Positions 50,317 to 59,143 of a stretch of 64,000 bases of DNA are shown one piece after another. Under the pieces are notes generated by a model, which saw only the letters and a list, made by a program, of their open reading frames with translations, was not told the DNA's origin and ran no database searches. Position 1 is the stretch's first letter, and each line of letters starts with the position of its first letter. The stretch is from Rhizobium sp. NXC14 (GTDB taxonomy: Bacteria > Pseudomonadota > Alphaproteobacteria > Rhizobiales > Rhizobiaceae), in assembly GCF_002117485.1 (NCBI RefSeq), contig NZ_CP021030.1:3833501-3897500 (forward strand). The letters are read 5' to 3'. The translations under genes and the position numbers were made by a program.

Positions 50317-51834
50317 CTAGTCTTCGTTTGCCGCCAGCTGCGACAGCACCTGGCCCCGACCGCGGATGCGCAGGATCAGCGGGATCAGGAAGGCAGCCGC
50401 CGCAACGATGAGAAGGCCTGCCGCGATCGGTGACATCACCAGCGTCGTCACGTCGCCCTGGCTGATCGCCAGCGCGCGGCGCAGCTGCTGCTCGGCCAGC
50501 GGCCCGAGGATGAGGCCGACGACGGCAGGCGCGATCGGATAGCCGAAGAGCCGCATCACATAACCGAGCAAGCCGAAGGCGAGCAGCATGCCGAGTTCGA
50601 ACACGGAAGGGTTGGCGCCGATCGTTCCGAGCGTCGCAAACAGCAGGATGCCGGCATAGAGCCACGGCTTCGGAATGGTCAGCAGCCGCACCCAGAGCCC
50701 GATCATCGGGAGGTTGAGGACGAGCAGCATTGCATTGGCGATGAGCAGGCTGGCGATCAGTCCCCAGACGAGCTGCGGATTGGTGGCAAACAGGAGCGGC
50801 CCCGGCTGCAGCCCGTATTGCTGGAAGCCGGCGAGCATGATCGCCGCCGTCGCCGTCGTCGGCAGGCCGAGGGTCAGGAGCGGCACCAGCGTGCCGGCGG
50901 CTGACGCATTGTTCGCCGCCTCCGGCCCGGCTACGCCTTCGATCGCGCCATGACCGAATTCTTCCGGGTTCTTCGCCAGCCGCTTTTCGGTCGAGTAGGA
51001 CAGGAAGGTACCGATTTCAGCGCCGCCCGCCGGCATCGCGCCGATCGGGAAGCCGATCAGCGTGCCGCGAAGCCAGGGCTTCCAGGAGCGCGACCAGTCC
51101 TGCGCGTTCATCCAGAGCGAACCCTTGACCGCCTCCACCTGCTCCGCGACCCGATTGCCCTGCGCTGCGATGTAGAGCGTCTCGCCGATCGCGAACATCG
51201 CCACCGCCAGCGTCGTTACTTCTACGCCGTCGAGCAGGTCGGGGATGCCAAAGGAAAGCCTAGCCTGCCCTGTCTGCTGGTCGATGCCGACCATGGCGAG
51301 CGCGAAACCGATGAACAGCGCGGTCAGGCCTCGAAGCGCCGAATCTCCGAAGGCCGAGGAGACGGTGACGAAGGCGAGCACCATCAGCGCGAAATATTCG
51401 CGCGGCCCAAAGACCAGCGCCAGCTTGACGATGTAGGGCGCGATGAAGGCGAGCCCGAGCGTGGCGATGAGGCCGGCGACGAAGGAGCCGATCGCTGCCG
51501 TCGCCAATGCGGGTCCGCCGCGCCCGGCCCGCGCCATCTTGTTGCCTTCGAGCGCGGTGACGATCGAGGCGCTTTCACCCGGCGTGTTGAGCAGGATCGA
51601 CGTCGTCGAACCGCCATACATTCCGCCGTAATAGATGCCGGCGAACATGATCAGCGAGCCGCCCGGATCAAGCTTGTAGGTGGCCGGCAGCAGCAGCGCC
51701 ACGGTGAGCGCCGGGCCAATACCGGGTAACACGCCGACGGCCGTGCCGAGCGTCACGCCGACCAGCGCATAAACCAGGTTCATTGGCTGCATCGCAACCA
51801 AGATACCCTGCCATAGAAATTCGAATGTGCTCAT
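50317..51834 (-). CDS. tctA: Tripartite tricarboxylate transporter, large permease TctA
   Basis: 505 residues, about eleven or twelve membrane spans. The family's glycine-rich motifs are clear: [20 protein letters not shown] near the N terminus, [20 protein letters not shown] (about 67-86), and [20 protein letters not shown] (about 255-275). With TctB it forms the inner-membrane channel that takes a carboxylate from the binding protein TctC using the ion gradient. Third gene of tctCBA, 87 bases after tctB. Confidence 0.95.
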   Translation of the reverse strand: MSTFEFLWQGILVAMQPMNLVYALVGVTLGTAVGVLPGIGPALTVALLLPATYKLDPGGSLIMFAGIYYGGMYGGSTTSILLNTPGESASIVTALEGNKMARAGRGGPALATAAIGSFVAGLIATLGLAFIAPYIVKLALVFGPREYFALMVLAFVTVSSAFGDSALRGLTALFIGFALAMVGIDQQTGQARLSFGIPDLLDGVEVTTLAVAMFAIGETLYIAAQGNRVAEQVEAVKGSLWMNAQDWSRSWKPWLRGTLIGFPIGAMPAGGAEIGTFLSYSTEKRLAKNPEEFGHGAIEGVAGPEAANNASAAGTLVPLLTLGLPTTATAAIMLAGFQQYGLQPGPLLFATNPQLVWGLIASLLIANAMLLVLNLPMIGLWVRLLTIPKPWLYAGILLFATLGTIGANPSVFELGMLLAFGLLGYVMRLFGYPIAPAVVGLILGPLAEQQLRRALAISQGDVTTLVMSPIAAGLLIVAAAAFLIPLILRIRGRGQVLSQLAANED

Positions 51835-51921
51835 CTTGGTGTCCCAGGCGGCGTTCCCGTCCGTGCCTTCGCAATCGGTCGCCGCGAAAAATCAAAAGAG
51901 CTGACAGCGAGTCCCGCGCGG

Positions 51922-52413
51922 TCAGAAGAACAGATGTTCGAGCGGGCCGGCCGGCAGCGTCAGCTGTAGGAGCTGCGAGAAGATCGCCCAGACGACGAAG
52001 CTGAAAACGATGCCGATCGGCAGCGAGATCCAGAGCTTGCGTTTGCCGAAGCCGCGTGCGGTCAGCGCAAACAGTATACCGGTCGCAATCGAGAAGCCGG
52101 CAACGCGCAGAAGCAGCATCTGGCAGGCAAGGCCGGCGACGATCCAGATGACAGGCGCCACTTCTTGCTTTTCTCGTTCCGGAAACTCGCCGCGCCAAGC
52201 TTCGGCGAGGGTCCAGATGCCAAGACAGAAGAGCCCGAACGCCACCACCTCAGGCACCGTCGCCGGACCGATGCGGGCATACTGTGCGATCGTTTTCAGA
52301 TGCGTTGCATCCCAGGCCATCACACCGGCGATGGCGAAGAGAAAAACGGCAATGATGAACGCCGCCCGATCAGGGCGGCGCTCGGTTGCCGAGGAGGTCT
52401 TATCCTCGCTCAT
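51922..52413 (-). CDS. tctB: Tripartite tricarboxylate transporter, small permease TctB
   Basis: 163 residues with four membrane spans (AAFIIAVFLFAIAGVMAWDA, VPEVVAFGLFCLGIWTLAEA, APVIWIVAGLACQMLLLRVA, LWISLPIGIVFSFVVWAIFS). Matches TctB in length and topology; this subunit is poorly conserved and identified partly by position. The ATG overlaps the tctC stop (ATGA). Confidence 0.9.
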   Translation of the reverse strand: MSEDKTSSATERRPDRAAFIIAVFLFAIAGVMAWDATHLKTIAQYARIGPATVPEVVAFGLFCLGIWTLAEAWRGEFPEREKQEVAPVIWIVAGLACQMLLLRVAGFSIATGILFALTARGFGKRKLWISLPIGIVFSFVVWAIFSQLLQLTLPAGPLEHLFF

Positions 52414-53354
52414 TGAACAAGTCCGATCTCTTTAAGAATGCCCTCGGTGGCGGAGACGTCCTTTTCGAGCTGCGCCTTGAAGGCATCGCCGGAAAGATAG
52501 GTGTCAGCCCAGCCCTTGGTCTTCAGTGTTTCCTGCCAAGTGGCGGAGCTGTGCAGCTTCTCGAAATCGGCGGTGATCTTTGCGACTTCGTCCTCCGACA
52601 GGCCAGGGGCTGCGGCGACCATGCGCCAGTTCTGGATGCTGACGTCGGTGCCGGCCTCCTTCAGCGTCGGGGCGTCGACGCCGTCGATACGCTTGTCGCT
52701 GGAGACGGCGAGGAGACGCAGCATGCCTGCCTTCACCTGCGATTCGAACTCGCTGTAGCTCGAAACGCCTGCTGTGACCTGGTTGCCGAGAATGGCTGCG
52801 AGCGCTTCACCGCCGCCGGAGAAGGCGACATAGTTGATCTTCGTTGGGTCGACGCCGGAAGCCTTGGCGATCAGGCCAGCGGTGATGTGGTCGGTGCCGC
52901 CGGCCGAGCCGCCGCCCCAGGAAACCGAACCCGGATCCTTCTTCAGCGCCGCCACCAGATCAGCCATCGTCTTGATATCGGACGAGGCAGGAACGACGAT
53001 GGCTTCATATTCGCCGGTCAGACGGGCGATCGGCGTCACGTCCTTAAGCGTCACCGGCGACTTGTTGGTGAGGATGGCGCCGACCATGACATAGCCGCCG
53101 ACGATCAGCGAATTCGCATTGCCGGCAGCCTGGCTGGCAAACTGCGCAAGGCCGATGGTGCCACCGGCGCCGGGGACGTTCTGGACCTGTACGTTGCCGG
53201 CGATCTTCTCCTGCTGCAGCGCAGCCTGCAGGGAACGGGCCGTTTGGTCCCAGCCGCCGCCGGGAGCGGCCGGCGCGATGATGGTGTAGTCGGCAGCATA
53301 GGCCGGCAGCGCGATGGCGGCTGCAAGAATGGTTGCGATGAACGTATGCTTCAC
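52410..53354 (-). CDS. tctC: Tripartite tricarboxylate transporter, periplasmic binding protein TctC
   Basis: 314 residues. Signal peptide [19 protein letters not shown], then [20 protein letters not shown], the pattern for the Bug/TctC family binding site, and [20 protein letters not shown] further on. It binds a di- or tricarboxylate in the periplasm and hands it to TctAB; which acid cannot be read here. First gene of the operon, GAGGACAC upstream of its start. Confidence 0.94.
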   Translation of the reverse strand: MKHTFIATILAAAIALPAYAADYTIIAPAAPGGGWDQTARSLQAALQQEKIAGNVQVQNVPGAGGTIGLAQFASQAAGNANSLIVGGYVMVGAILTNKSPVTLKDVTPIARLTGEYEAIVVPASSDIKTMADLVAALKKDPGSVSWGGGSAGGTDHITAGLIAKASGVDPTKINYVAFSGGGEALAAILGNQVTAGVSSYSEFESQVKAGMLRLLAVSSDKRIDGVDAPTLKEAGTDVSIQNWRMVAAAPGLSEDEVAKITADFEKLHSSATWQETLKTKGWADTYLSGDAFKAQLEKDVSATEGILKEIGLVQ

Positions 53355-53646
53355 GATGTGTCCTCCGTGGGCGGTTGAGCGAACCGCCTGTTATTCTCGA
53401 GTGAATCGGAAGGGGTGGCCGGCCAGCGGACGCAGTTGTCCTGAATGACGAGCGGAATGCCTCCCAAACTTCAATTCTCCGCCTCCACGGAGAAGAAGTA
53501 GCCAAAGCCACCACAACAACCTGTCATCTAGCTGACATCGGCCAGATATCCAGAAGGAGAAGCCGCTTTTTTGCCGTAATTGCGCCAGCAGCCCGCCGAG
53601 GTGTAACAGATATTGAGGTCATGAACCGGCCAAAAGCTGGCCTTCT

Positions 53647-54711
53647 TCACTGTGCCCGCAGAACCTCGTTCCAGTGCGCGATCAGCCGCGCACGCTTTAC
53701 CTGATCGAGATAGACCATCAGCCCGGGACTGACCGGCACCGGCCGAAGTTGGGCGCCGAGCAGTTCCTGCAGCGTATTGGCAGTGTTCTCCCCCGCCACC
53801 TCCGGGCTGACGGCCGGGATCTGCAGCTCGCGCGCCATGATCGTCTGGCCCTCCTTCGACATGAAAAAGGCAAGGTAGCGGCGGCCGAGCTCCGGCTCGG
53901 CTGCAGCCTGCGGCACCAGCCCGATGCGCGACATCACCACCGTATAGTCCTTCGGCAGCACGATGCCGACATCGGGGTGCCGCGAAGCCCAGTCGGCGGC
54001 GTAGGAACCGAGAATATTATAGCCGAGCACGAAGCGCCCGTCGGCGACGCGTTCGAGGATCGCCGAGCTCGTCGAGTAGAGCTTGACGCCGGCCGCGCCC
54101 ATCGCGCCGATCACCGACCAGATGTCGCCGAATTGCTCCTGGTCGCGCGCCATGAAAAGAAAGCCGACGCCCGATCGCTCGATATCGTAAGTGCTGATCC
54201 GGCCATAGACCGCATTGCCCTTGCGCTTCAGATAGTCGACGAATTCCGCCCGCGAGCTCGGCACCGGCTCGTGCGCAAAGCTCGGCTTGTGATAGACGAA
54301 TACCGCCGGCTCGAAAGTCAGCGCATAGGCGGTGTTGCGCCAGTTCGCCCATTTCGGCCAGGCCGCACTCATCGGCAGATTGCTGACCTGCGCATAGCCG
54401 TCGTTGGAAAGCTTCACCTGCAGGTCCATCGCCGAGGAAAAGGCAAAATCCGCCGTTTTGCCACCCGCATCGGTTTCTCTGACGATCCGGTCGTAGATTT
54501 CACCGGTCAGCATGTCCTCGTATTTGACCGCGACGTCAGGATTGGCCTCCTGGAAACCGCGGATCATCGGCTGTGCCAAGGGCTCGTCAAGCGAAGAATA
54601 GACCGTCAGCACCGGTGCGGCGGCATCGCCCGACTTCGCTGGAAAGAAGGCTTGGTCCGCCAGGACGCAACCCGGCCAGAACGCCAGCAGCAAAATGCAG
54701 ATTCTCCTCAT
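53647..54711 (-). CDS. Periplasmic substrate-binding protein, iron(III)/AfuA type
   Basis: 354 residues from the ATG at 54711; the open frame starts at 54780 but the part before it is not signal-like. Signal peptide RRICILLLAFWPGCVLA. The mature protein has VLTVYSSLDEPLAQPMIRGF and KTADFAFSSAMDLQVKLSND, as in extracellular solute-binding proteins of the AfuA/FbpA fold. No permease or ATPase gene is adjacent. Proteins like it occur beside TctDE-type regulators and may feed a ligand signal to the sensor kinase. Function inferred from context. Confidence 0.75.
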   Translation of the reverse strand: MRRICILLLAFWPGCVLADQAFFPAKSGDAAAPVLTVYSSLDEPLAQPMIRGFQEANPDVAVKYEDMLTGEIYDRIVRETDAGGKTADFAFSSAMDLQVKLSNDGYAQVSNLPMSAAWPKWANWRNTAYALTFEPAVFVYHKPSFAHEPVPSSRAEFVDYLKRKGNAVYGRISTYDIERSGVGFLFMARDQEQFGDIWSVIGAMGAAGVKLYSTSSAILERVADGRFVLGYNILGSYAADWASRHPDVGIVLPKDYTVVMSRIGLVPQAAAEPELGRRYLAFFMSKEGQTIMARELQIPAVSPEVAGENTANTLQELLGAQLRPVPVSPGLMVYLDQVKRARLIAHWNEVLRAQ

Positions 54712-55014
54712 GCAGCAACAATGCCTGAGCGCACAGAGAGGAGCAAGGGCGCTGGATCGAAGCTGCCGACCGGGAAACATCGATCCGGACAGTATATGAC
54801 GTTCTCAGTGGGAACGGCCTCTTCACCACAAAGGATTAGCGATCAGTGCCATGCTTCACCCCTTTAGAGTATTGATGAAGAATCGCGACGATATAAGGTC
54901 GCGCTGCCGCGTCAAAACGTCGAAGCCACCCGAACTTGTTTTTCGGGGACGACTCTACGCGACAAAAACTCTAGAAAAAGCTAGACTATCCTGGGAAGAT
55001 CCATGGGAGGGGTC
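54712..55014. other. Divergent region between binding protein and adenylate cyclase genes
   Basis: 303 bases that must hold two divergent promoters. A short dyad GCGCTCAGG-like stretch overlaps the left end but no convincing operator, hairpin or small gene was seen. Confidence 0.4.
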
Positions 55015-56883
55015 ATGGAACGACGACTGAGCGCTATTCTCGCTGCGGATGTCGTCGGCTACAGCCGGCTGATGGGCATGGATGAGTCAGGCACCTTGCA
55101 GGCGCTGAACCGCCATCGCTGCGAGCTGATTGACGTTCGGATTTCCGACTACAAGGGCCGGATCGTCAAACTCACCGGCGATGGCATCCTTGCCGAATTC
55201 CAGAGCGTGGTGAATGCCGTCGCCTGCGCCGCCGAAATACAGCGCAGCATGTCGGCCCGCAACGAGAACGTGCCGAAGGACGAGCGCGTTGAATTCCGCA
55301 TCGGCATCAATCTCGGCGATGTCGTGGTCGAGAACGGCGACATATTCGGCGACGGCGTCAATCTTGCCGCAAGGCTTGAGCGTATCGCAGCACCGGGCGG
55401 CATCGCCGTGTCGGCATCCGTGCGCGACCAGGTCGGCTCGCGCCTCAATCTCGGCTTCGAGTTCATCGGCGAGCACATGCTGAAGAATATCAGGCAGCCC
55501 GTTCAGGTCTACACCGTCACCTTGGCGCCGCCCTCCTCCACCAGGCTGGTGGCTGAGAACCGCAATACCTGCTTCATTGCCGTGCTGCCCTTCACAAATA
55601 TGAGCGGTGACGCCGATCAGGATTATTTTTCCGATGGCATCACCGAAGACATCATCACCGATCTTTCCAAGATCTCGAGCCTGCACGTCGTGCCGCGCAA
55701 CACCATCTTTACCTACAAGGGCATATCGGTGAAGTTGAAGCGCCTCGCCCAGGAACTCGGTGTGCGCTATGTGCTCGAAGGAAGCGTACGGATCTTCGAC
55801 AAGCGCGTACGCATCTCCGGCCAGCTGATCGACACTGCCAATGGCGACCATCTCTGGGCCGAACGTTACGACCGCGACCTTACCGACATCTTTGCCATCC
55901 AGGACGAGATCACACAGGCGATCGTCAGTCAGCTGAAGGTGCGCCTGCTGCCGGAGGAGAAGAAGGCAATCGCCAACGAACCGACGGCCAATGTCGAGGC
56001 TTATACCTATTATCTCAGGGGTCGCCAGCTCTCCCACACCTGGACAAAATCCTACCTCGAGCTCGCAAGGCGCATGTTCTGCAAGGCGGTAGAACTTGAC
56101 CCCGATTACGCCCGGGCCTATGCCGGCATCGCCGATTGCGACGCTGCGATCCGCGACTGGGCGCCCGACGATGTGCCGCTGAGGCGCATTCTCGATATGA
56201 GCGCACGGGCCCTTCAGCTCGACCCCGATCTTCCCGAGGCCCACGCCTCGCATGGCTTGGCCCTGCATCAGAGCGGCCTCGATGATCGTGCGGCGGCCGC
56301 CTTCGAACGTGCCCTCACGCTCGATCCGAACCTTTTCGAGGCGAATTTTCATTACGCCCGGTTCTTCTTCATGCGCGGCAACTTTGCCAAATCCGTTCAA
56401 TATTTCACCCGCGCCGCCGAAATCCGCCCTGACGACTACGTCTCGCCGATCCATCTGATGTCGGCGTACCGCTCCCTCGGCCGTCCGGTGGATACGGAAA
56501 ACTGGGCACGACTCGGCCTGCTGCGCGCCGAACGTGCGCTGAATCTCAATCCCGAAAACTCCGGCCCGGCCCATCGCGGCGCGCTGGCGCTTGCCCATCT
56601 CGGCGATGCGAAGCGGGCGCGCGACTGGGCCGCCCGCGCGATCGCCATCGATCCCGACGACATTGTCGCCCAGTACAATCTTGCCTGCGTCTATTCCGTC
56701 CTCGGCGATACCGACCGAGCAATCGACCTGCTCGAGAAGCTGCTGCCGCACAGCTCCGTCTATCATATCAAATGGTTCGACAATGATTCCGACCTCGACA
56801 ACATCCGCCAGGATCCCCGCTTTCGGAAATTGTTGGCGATCGCAATGACGGAACGTGAACGGGTCGAGAGGACCGGGAGCTGA
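55015..56883 (+). CDS. Class III adenylate/guanylate cyclase with TolB-like and TPR regions
   Basis: 622 residues from the ATG at 55015 (GGGAGGGG directly upstream; another ATG four codons earlier). Cyclase domain about 1-175: AILAADVVGYSRLMGMDESG, LTGDGILAEF (metal-binding Asp), RIGINLGDVVVENGDIFGDG and VNLAARLERIA. Then a TolB-N-like stretch FIAVLPFTNMSGDADQDYFS (about 185-310) and TPR repeats (about 330-590: ARAYAGIADCD, PEAHASHGLALHQSGLDDRA, and NPENSGPAHRGALALAHLGD). No membrane span. This architecture is expanded in rhizobia. It makes cAMP or cGMP; the TPR part likely senses a partner protein. Confidence 0.9.
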   Translation: MERRLSAILAADVVGYSRLMGMDESGTLQALNRHRCELIDVRISDYKGRIVKLTGDGILAEFQSVVNAVACAAEIQRSMSARNENVPKDERVEFRIGINLGDVVVENGDIFGDGVNLAARLERIAAPGGIAVSASVRDQVGSRLNLGFEFIGEHMLKNIRQPVQVYTVTLAPPSSTRLVAENRNTCFIAVLPFTNMSGDADQDYFSDGITEDIITDLSKISSLHVVPRNTIFTYKGISVKLKRLAQELGVRYVLEGSVRIFDKRVRISGQLIDTANGDHLWAERYDRDLTDIFAIQDEITQAIVSQLKVRLLPEEKKAIANEPTANVEAYTYYLRGRQLSHTWTKSYLELARRMFCKAVELDPDYARAYAGIADCDAAIRDWAPDDVPLRRILDMSARALQLDPDLPEAHASHGLALHQSGLDDRAAAAFERALTLDPNLFEANFHYARFFFMRGNFAKSVQYFTRAAEIRPDDYVSPIHLMSAYRSLGRPVDTENWARLGLLRAERALNLNPENSGPAHRGALALAHLGDAKRARDWAARAIAIDPDDIVAQYNLACVYSVLGDTDRAIDLLEKLLPHSSVYHIKWFDNDSDLDNIRQDPRFRKLLAIAMTERERVERTGS

Positions 56884-56976
56884 AATCTCGTCCCCGGCCA
56901 TTCACCGAATTTTGAAAATCGCTATGACATCGCTCAGCCACCTCTGTAATCTCCTTTGAAAACAGAGGGAACATCC

Positions 56977-57654
56977 GTGCGCATCCTGCTCACAGAAGAT
57001 AATATCGCGTTGGCCGACGGCCTGTCGGCGATTTTGCGCGGCACGGGCCATGCCGTCGACGTCGTCCATGACGGCGCATCCGCAAATGCGGTTATCGCCG
57101 CGGAAAATTTCGATCTTGTCATTCTCGACCTCAACCTGCCCGAGATGGACGGGCTCGACGTGCTGCGCGCCATGCGCGCCCGGCAGAACCAAGCAGCCGT
57201 CCTGATCCTGACGGCGCGGGGCACGCCGGAAGAACGGGTGAAGGGTCTCGATCTCGGCGCCGACGATTATCTGATCAAACCGTTCGATATTACCGAATTC
57301 GAGGCCCGCGTACGCGTGCTGCTGCGCCGCCAGGCCGGGCTGCGTTCGGCGACCGTCGGTTTCGGCGGCATTTCCTTCGACCTCAATTCCCGCACCTTTT
57401 CATCAGGCGATACCCCGCTTGATATTCCCGCCCGCGAACTCGGCTTGCTCGAAATCCTCTTCATGCGGGCCGGCAAGGTCGTGGCCAAGGAGGCGATCAT
57501 CCAGTCGCTGACGGCCTTCGACGACGATATTTCCGCAAACGCGATCGAGCAATATGTCAGCCGGCTGAGGAAACGCCTGTCGCCGCACGGCCTGACGGTC
57601 AAGACCGCCCGCGGCATCGGATACTATCTCGACAAGCTGCCCGGGGCCTCATGA
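56977..57654 (+). CDS. tctD: Two-component response regulator, OmpR/TctD type
   Basis: 225 residues from the GTG at 56977 (AGAGGG upstream). Receiver domain: RILLTEDNIALADGLSAILR, phospho-acceptor in VILDLNLPEMDGLDVL (Asp51), TARGTPEERV, DDYLIKPFDITEFEARV. C-terminal winged helix of OmpR type with ISANAIEQYVSRLRKRL and TARGIGYYL. ATGA overlap with the kinase gene. TctD-type regulators turn on tricarboxylate transport; here the tctCBA operon lies 3.6 kb away, so control of it is plausible but inferred. Confidence 0.88.
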   Translation: MRILLTEDNIALADGLSAILRGTGHAVDVVHDGASANAVIAAENFDLVILDLNLPEMDGLDVLRAMRARQNQAAVLILTARGTPEERVKGLDLGADDYLIKPFDITEFEARVRVLLRRQAGLRSATVGFGGISFDLNSRTFSSGDTPLDIPARELGLLEILFMRAGKVVAKEAIIQSLTAFDDDISANAIEQYVSRLRKRLSPHGLTVKTARGIGYYLDKLPGAS

Positions 57655-59033
57655 AAGCCGCCTATTCCCTCAGGCGCCGGCTGCTCTTCTGGCTGCTGAT
57701 CTCGACCGCCGTCATCGGCACGCTGGCGCTCGCCGATACCTATCGCGAAGCGATCCAGACGTCGAATATCGTCTCCGACCGCGTGCTCGCCGGCTCTGCT
57801 CTGGCAATTGCCGAACGCGTCGTGGTCGCCGAAGACGGGACGTTGCAGGTCGACATTCCCTATGTCGCTCTTGAAATGCTGACCTCGGCGGCGCAGGACC
57901 GGGTCTTCTACCGTGTTGACGGCCCTCCGGGTCAATTCATCACCGGCTATCAATCCCTGCCGGTCCTGAAGAAAACGCCCGGCAATGCAGCGGCCTTTGC
58001 CGACGACAGCTTCCGCGGCGAACCGATCCGCATTGCCACTCTCGAGCGCTCGGCCTCGACGGGCATCCGCTCCGTGCCCTTCGTCGTGACGGTCGCCGAA
58101 ACCACCATCGCCCGTCGGCAATTGACGCAGGCGATTCTCGTACGTTCGGCGCTGCGTCTCGCCTTCATGATCCTGGGGGCGGCGGTGATCGTCTGGATAT
58201 CGGTCACGGTGGCGCTCCGCCCGCTCTACAAGCTCGGCGACGCTATCGGCGAACGCAGCCCTGACGATCTGCATCCGATCGAACAAACCGTGCCGAGCGA
58301 AGTCGAGCCGCTGGTTGATACGGTGAACTCTTTCATGGTCCGCCTGCAGTCGGCCCTCGATGCGCTGCGCAATTTCACCGGCAACGCCAGCCATCAGTTG
58401 CGCACGCCCTTAGCGATTATCCGCACCCAGCTCGCCCTTTCCGCCCGCGCCGGCGCACTCGATGAAGCCCAGGCGGCGGCGCTGAAGGGAGACCAGGCCG
58501 TGGCGCATGCCGAGCGCATCCTTGCGCAGCTTCTCCTGATGGCGAAGATCGATGCCGCCACGGCCAAGGAGGCGCTGACCGCCTCCGCCATCGACCTTGC
58601 GGCAATCGCTCAGGAAATCACCGGCGAGCAGATCCCAGCGGCCGCCGTCGCCGATATCGATCTCGGCTTCGAAGGCGAAAGCCCGGCCATGATCCGCGCC
58701 GAGCCGCTGCTGATCGGCGAGATGCTGCGCAATCTCGCCGGCAACGCCATCGCCTATGCCGGCAAGGGGGCTGAGGTCACCGTCCGCATCATCGCAGCCA
58801 CCGACACGGTTCGCCTCGAAGTCGAGGACAATGGTCCCGGTATTCCCAGCGAGAAGCTGGAGGCGGTCCGCAGGCGCTTTTCGCGCGGCAATGATTCCGG
58901 CGCGCCCGGCGCCGGCCTCGGCCTGCCGATCGTCGAAGAAATCGCCAATCTTTTCAACGCCGCCCTGACGCTGGAACCGGGCGCGGGCGGCAAGGGTCTG
59001 AAGGCGGCGGTCACCTTCGCCAAAGCGGCGTAA
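57651..59033 (+). CDS. tctE: Sensor histidine kinase, TctE type
   Basis: 460 residues. First membrane span LLFWLLISTAVIGTLALADT, a periplasmic sensor of about 130 residues, second span SALRLAFMILGAAVIVWISV, a HAMP-like linker, the H box NASHQLRTPLAIIRTQLALS (phosphorylated His), and ATPase motifs NLAGNAIAYA (N box), DNGPGIPSEKLEAV and GAGLGLPIVEEI (G boxes). Pairs with the regulator just upstream. The periplasmic part may sense a carboxylate, or contact the binding protein encoded at 53647. Confidence 0.92.
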   Translation: MKAAYSLRRRLLFWLLISTAVIGTLALADTYREAIQTSNIVSDRVLAGSALAIAERVVVAEDGTLQVDIPYVALEMLTSAAQDRVFYRVDGPPGQFITGYQSLPVLKKTPGNAAAFADDSFRGEPIRIATLERSASTGIRSVPFVVTVAETTIARRQLTQAILVRSALRLAFMILGAAVIVWISVTVALRPLYKLGDAIGERSPDDLHPIEQTVPSEVEPLVDTVNSFMVRLQSALDALRNFTGNASHQLRTPLAIIRTQLALSARAGALDEAQAAALKGDQAVAHAERILAQLLLMAKIDAATAKEALTASAIDLAAIAQEITGEQIPAAAVADIDLGFEGESPAMIRAEPLLIGEMLRNLAGNAIAYAGKGAEVTVRIIAATDTVRLEVEDNGPGIPSEKLEAVRRRFSRGNDSGAPGAGLGLPIVEEIANLFNAALTLEPGAGGKGLKAAVTFAKAA

Positions 59034-59143
59034 AAGCCGCCGGGTCCTCGACGTTCGGCCCTTGCTTTCTTTCGCTGCATTGCACACACTGACTTCGGGA
59101 ACAGCAAGCCGCACAATGATGCGCGCCGGATAAAAAGAGAAAT

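Noticed and set aside
55087..56901. 604-codon minus-strand frame opposite the adenylate cyclase gene
   Set aside because: Shadow of the cyclase, whose motifs are all on the plus strand.
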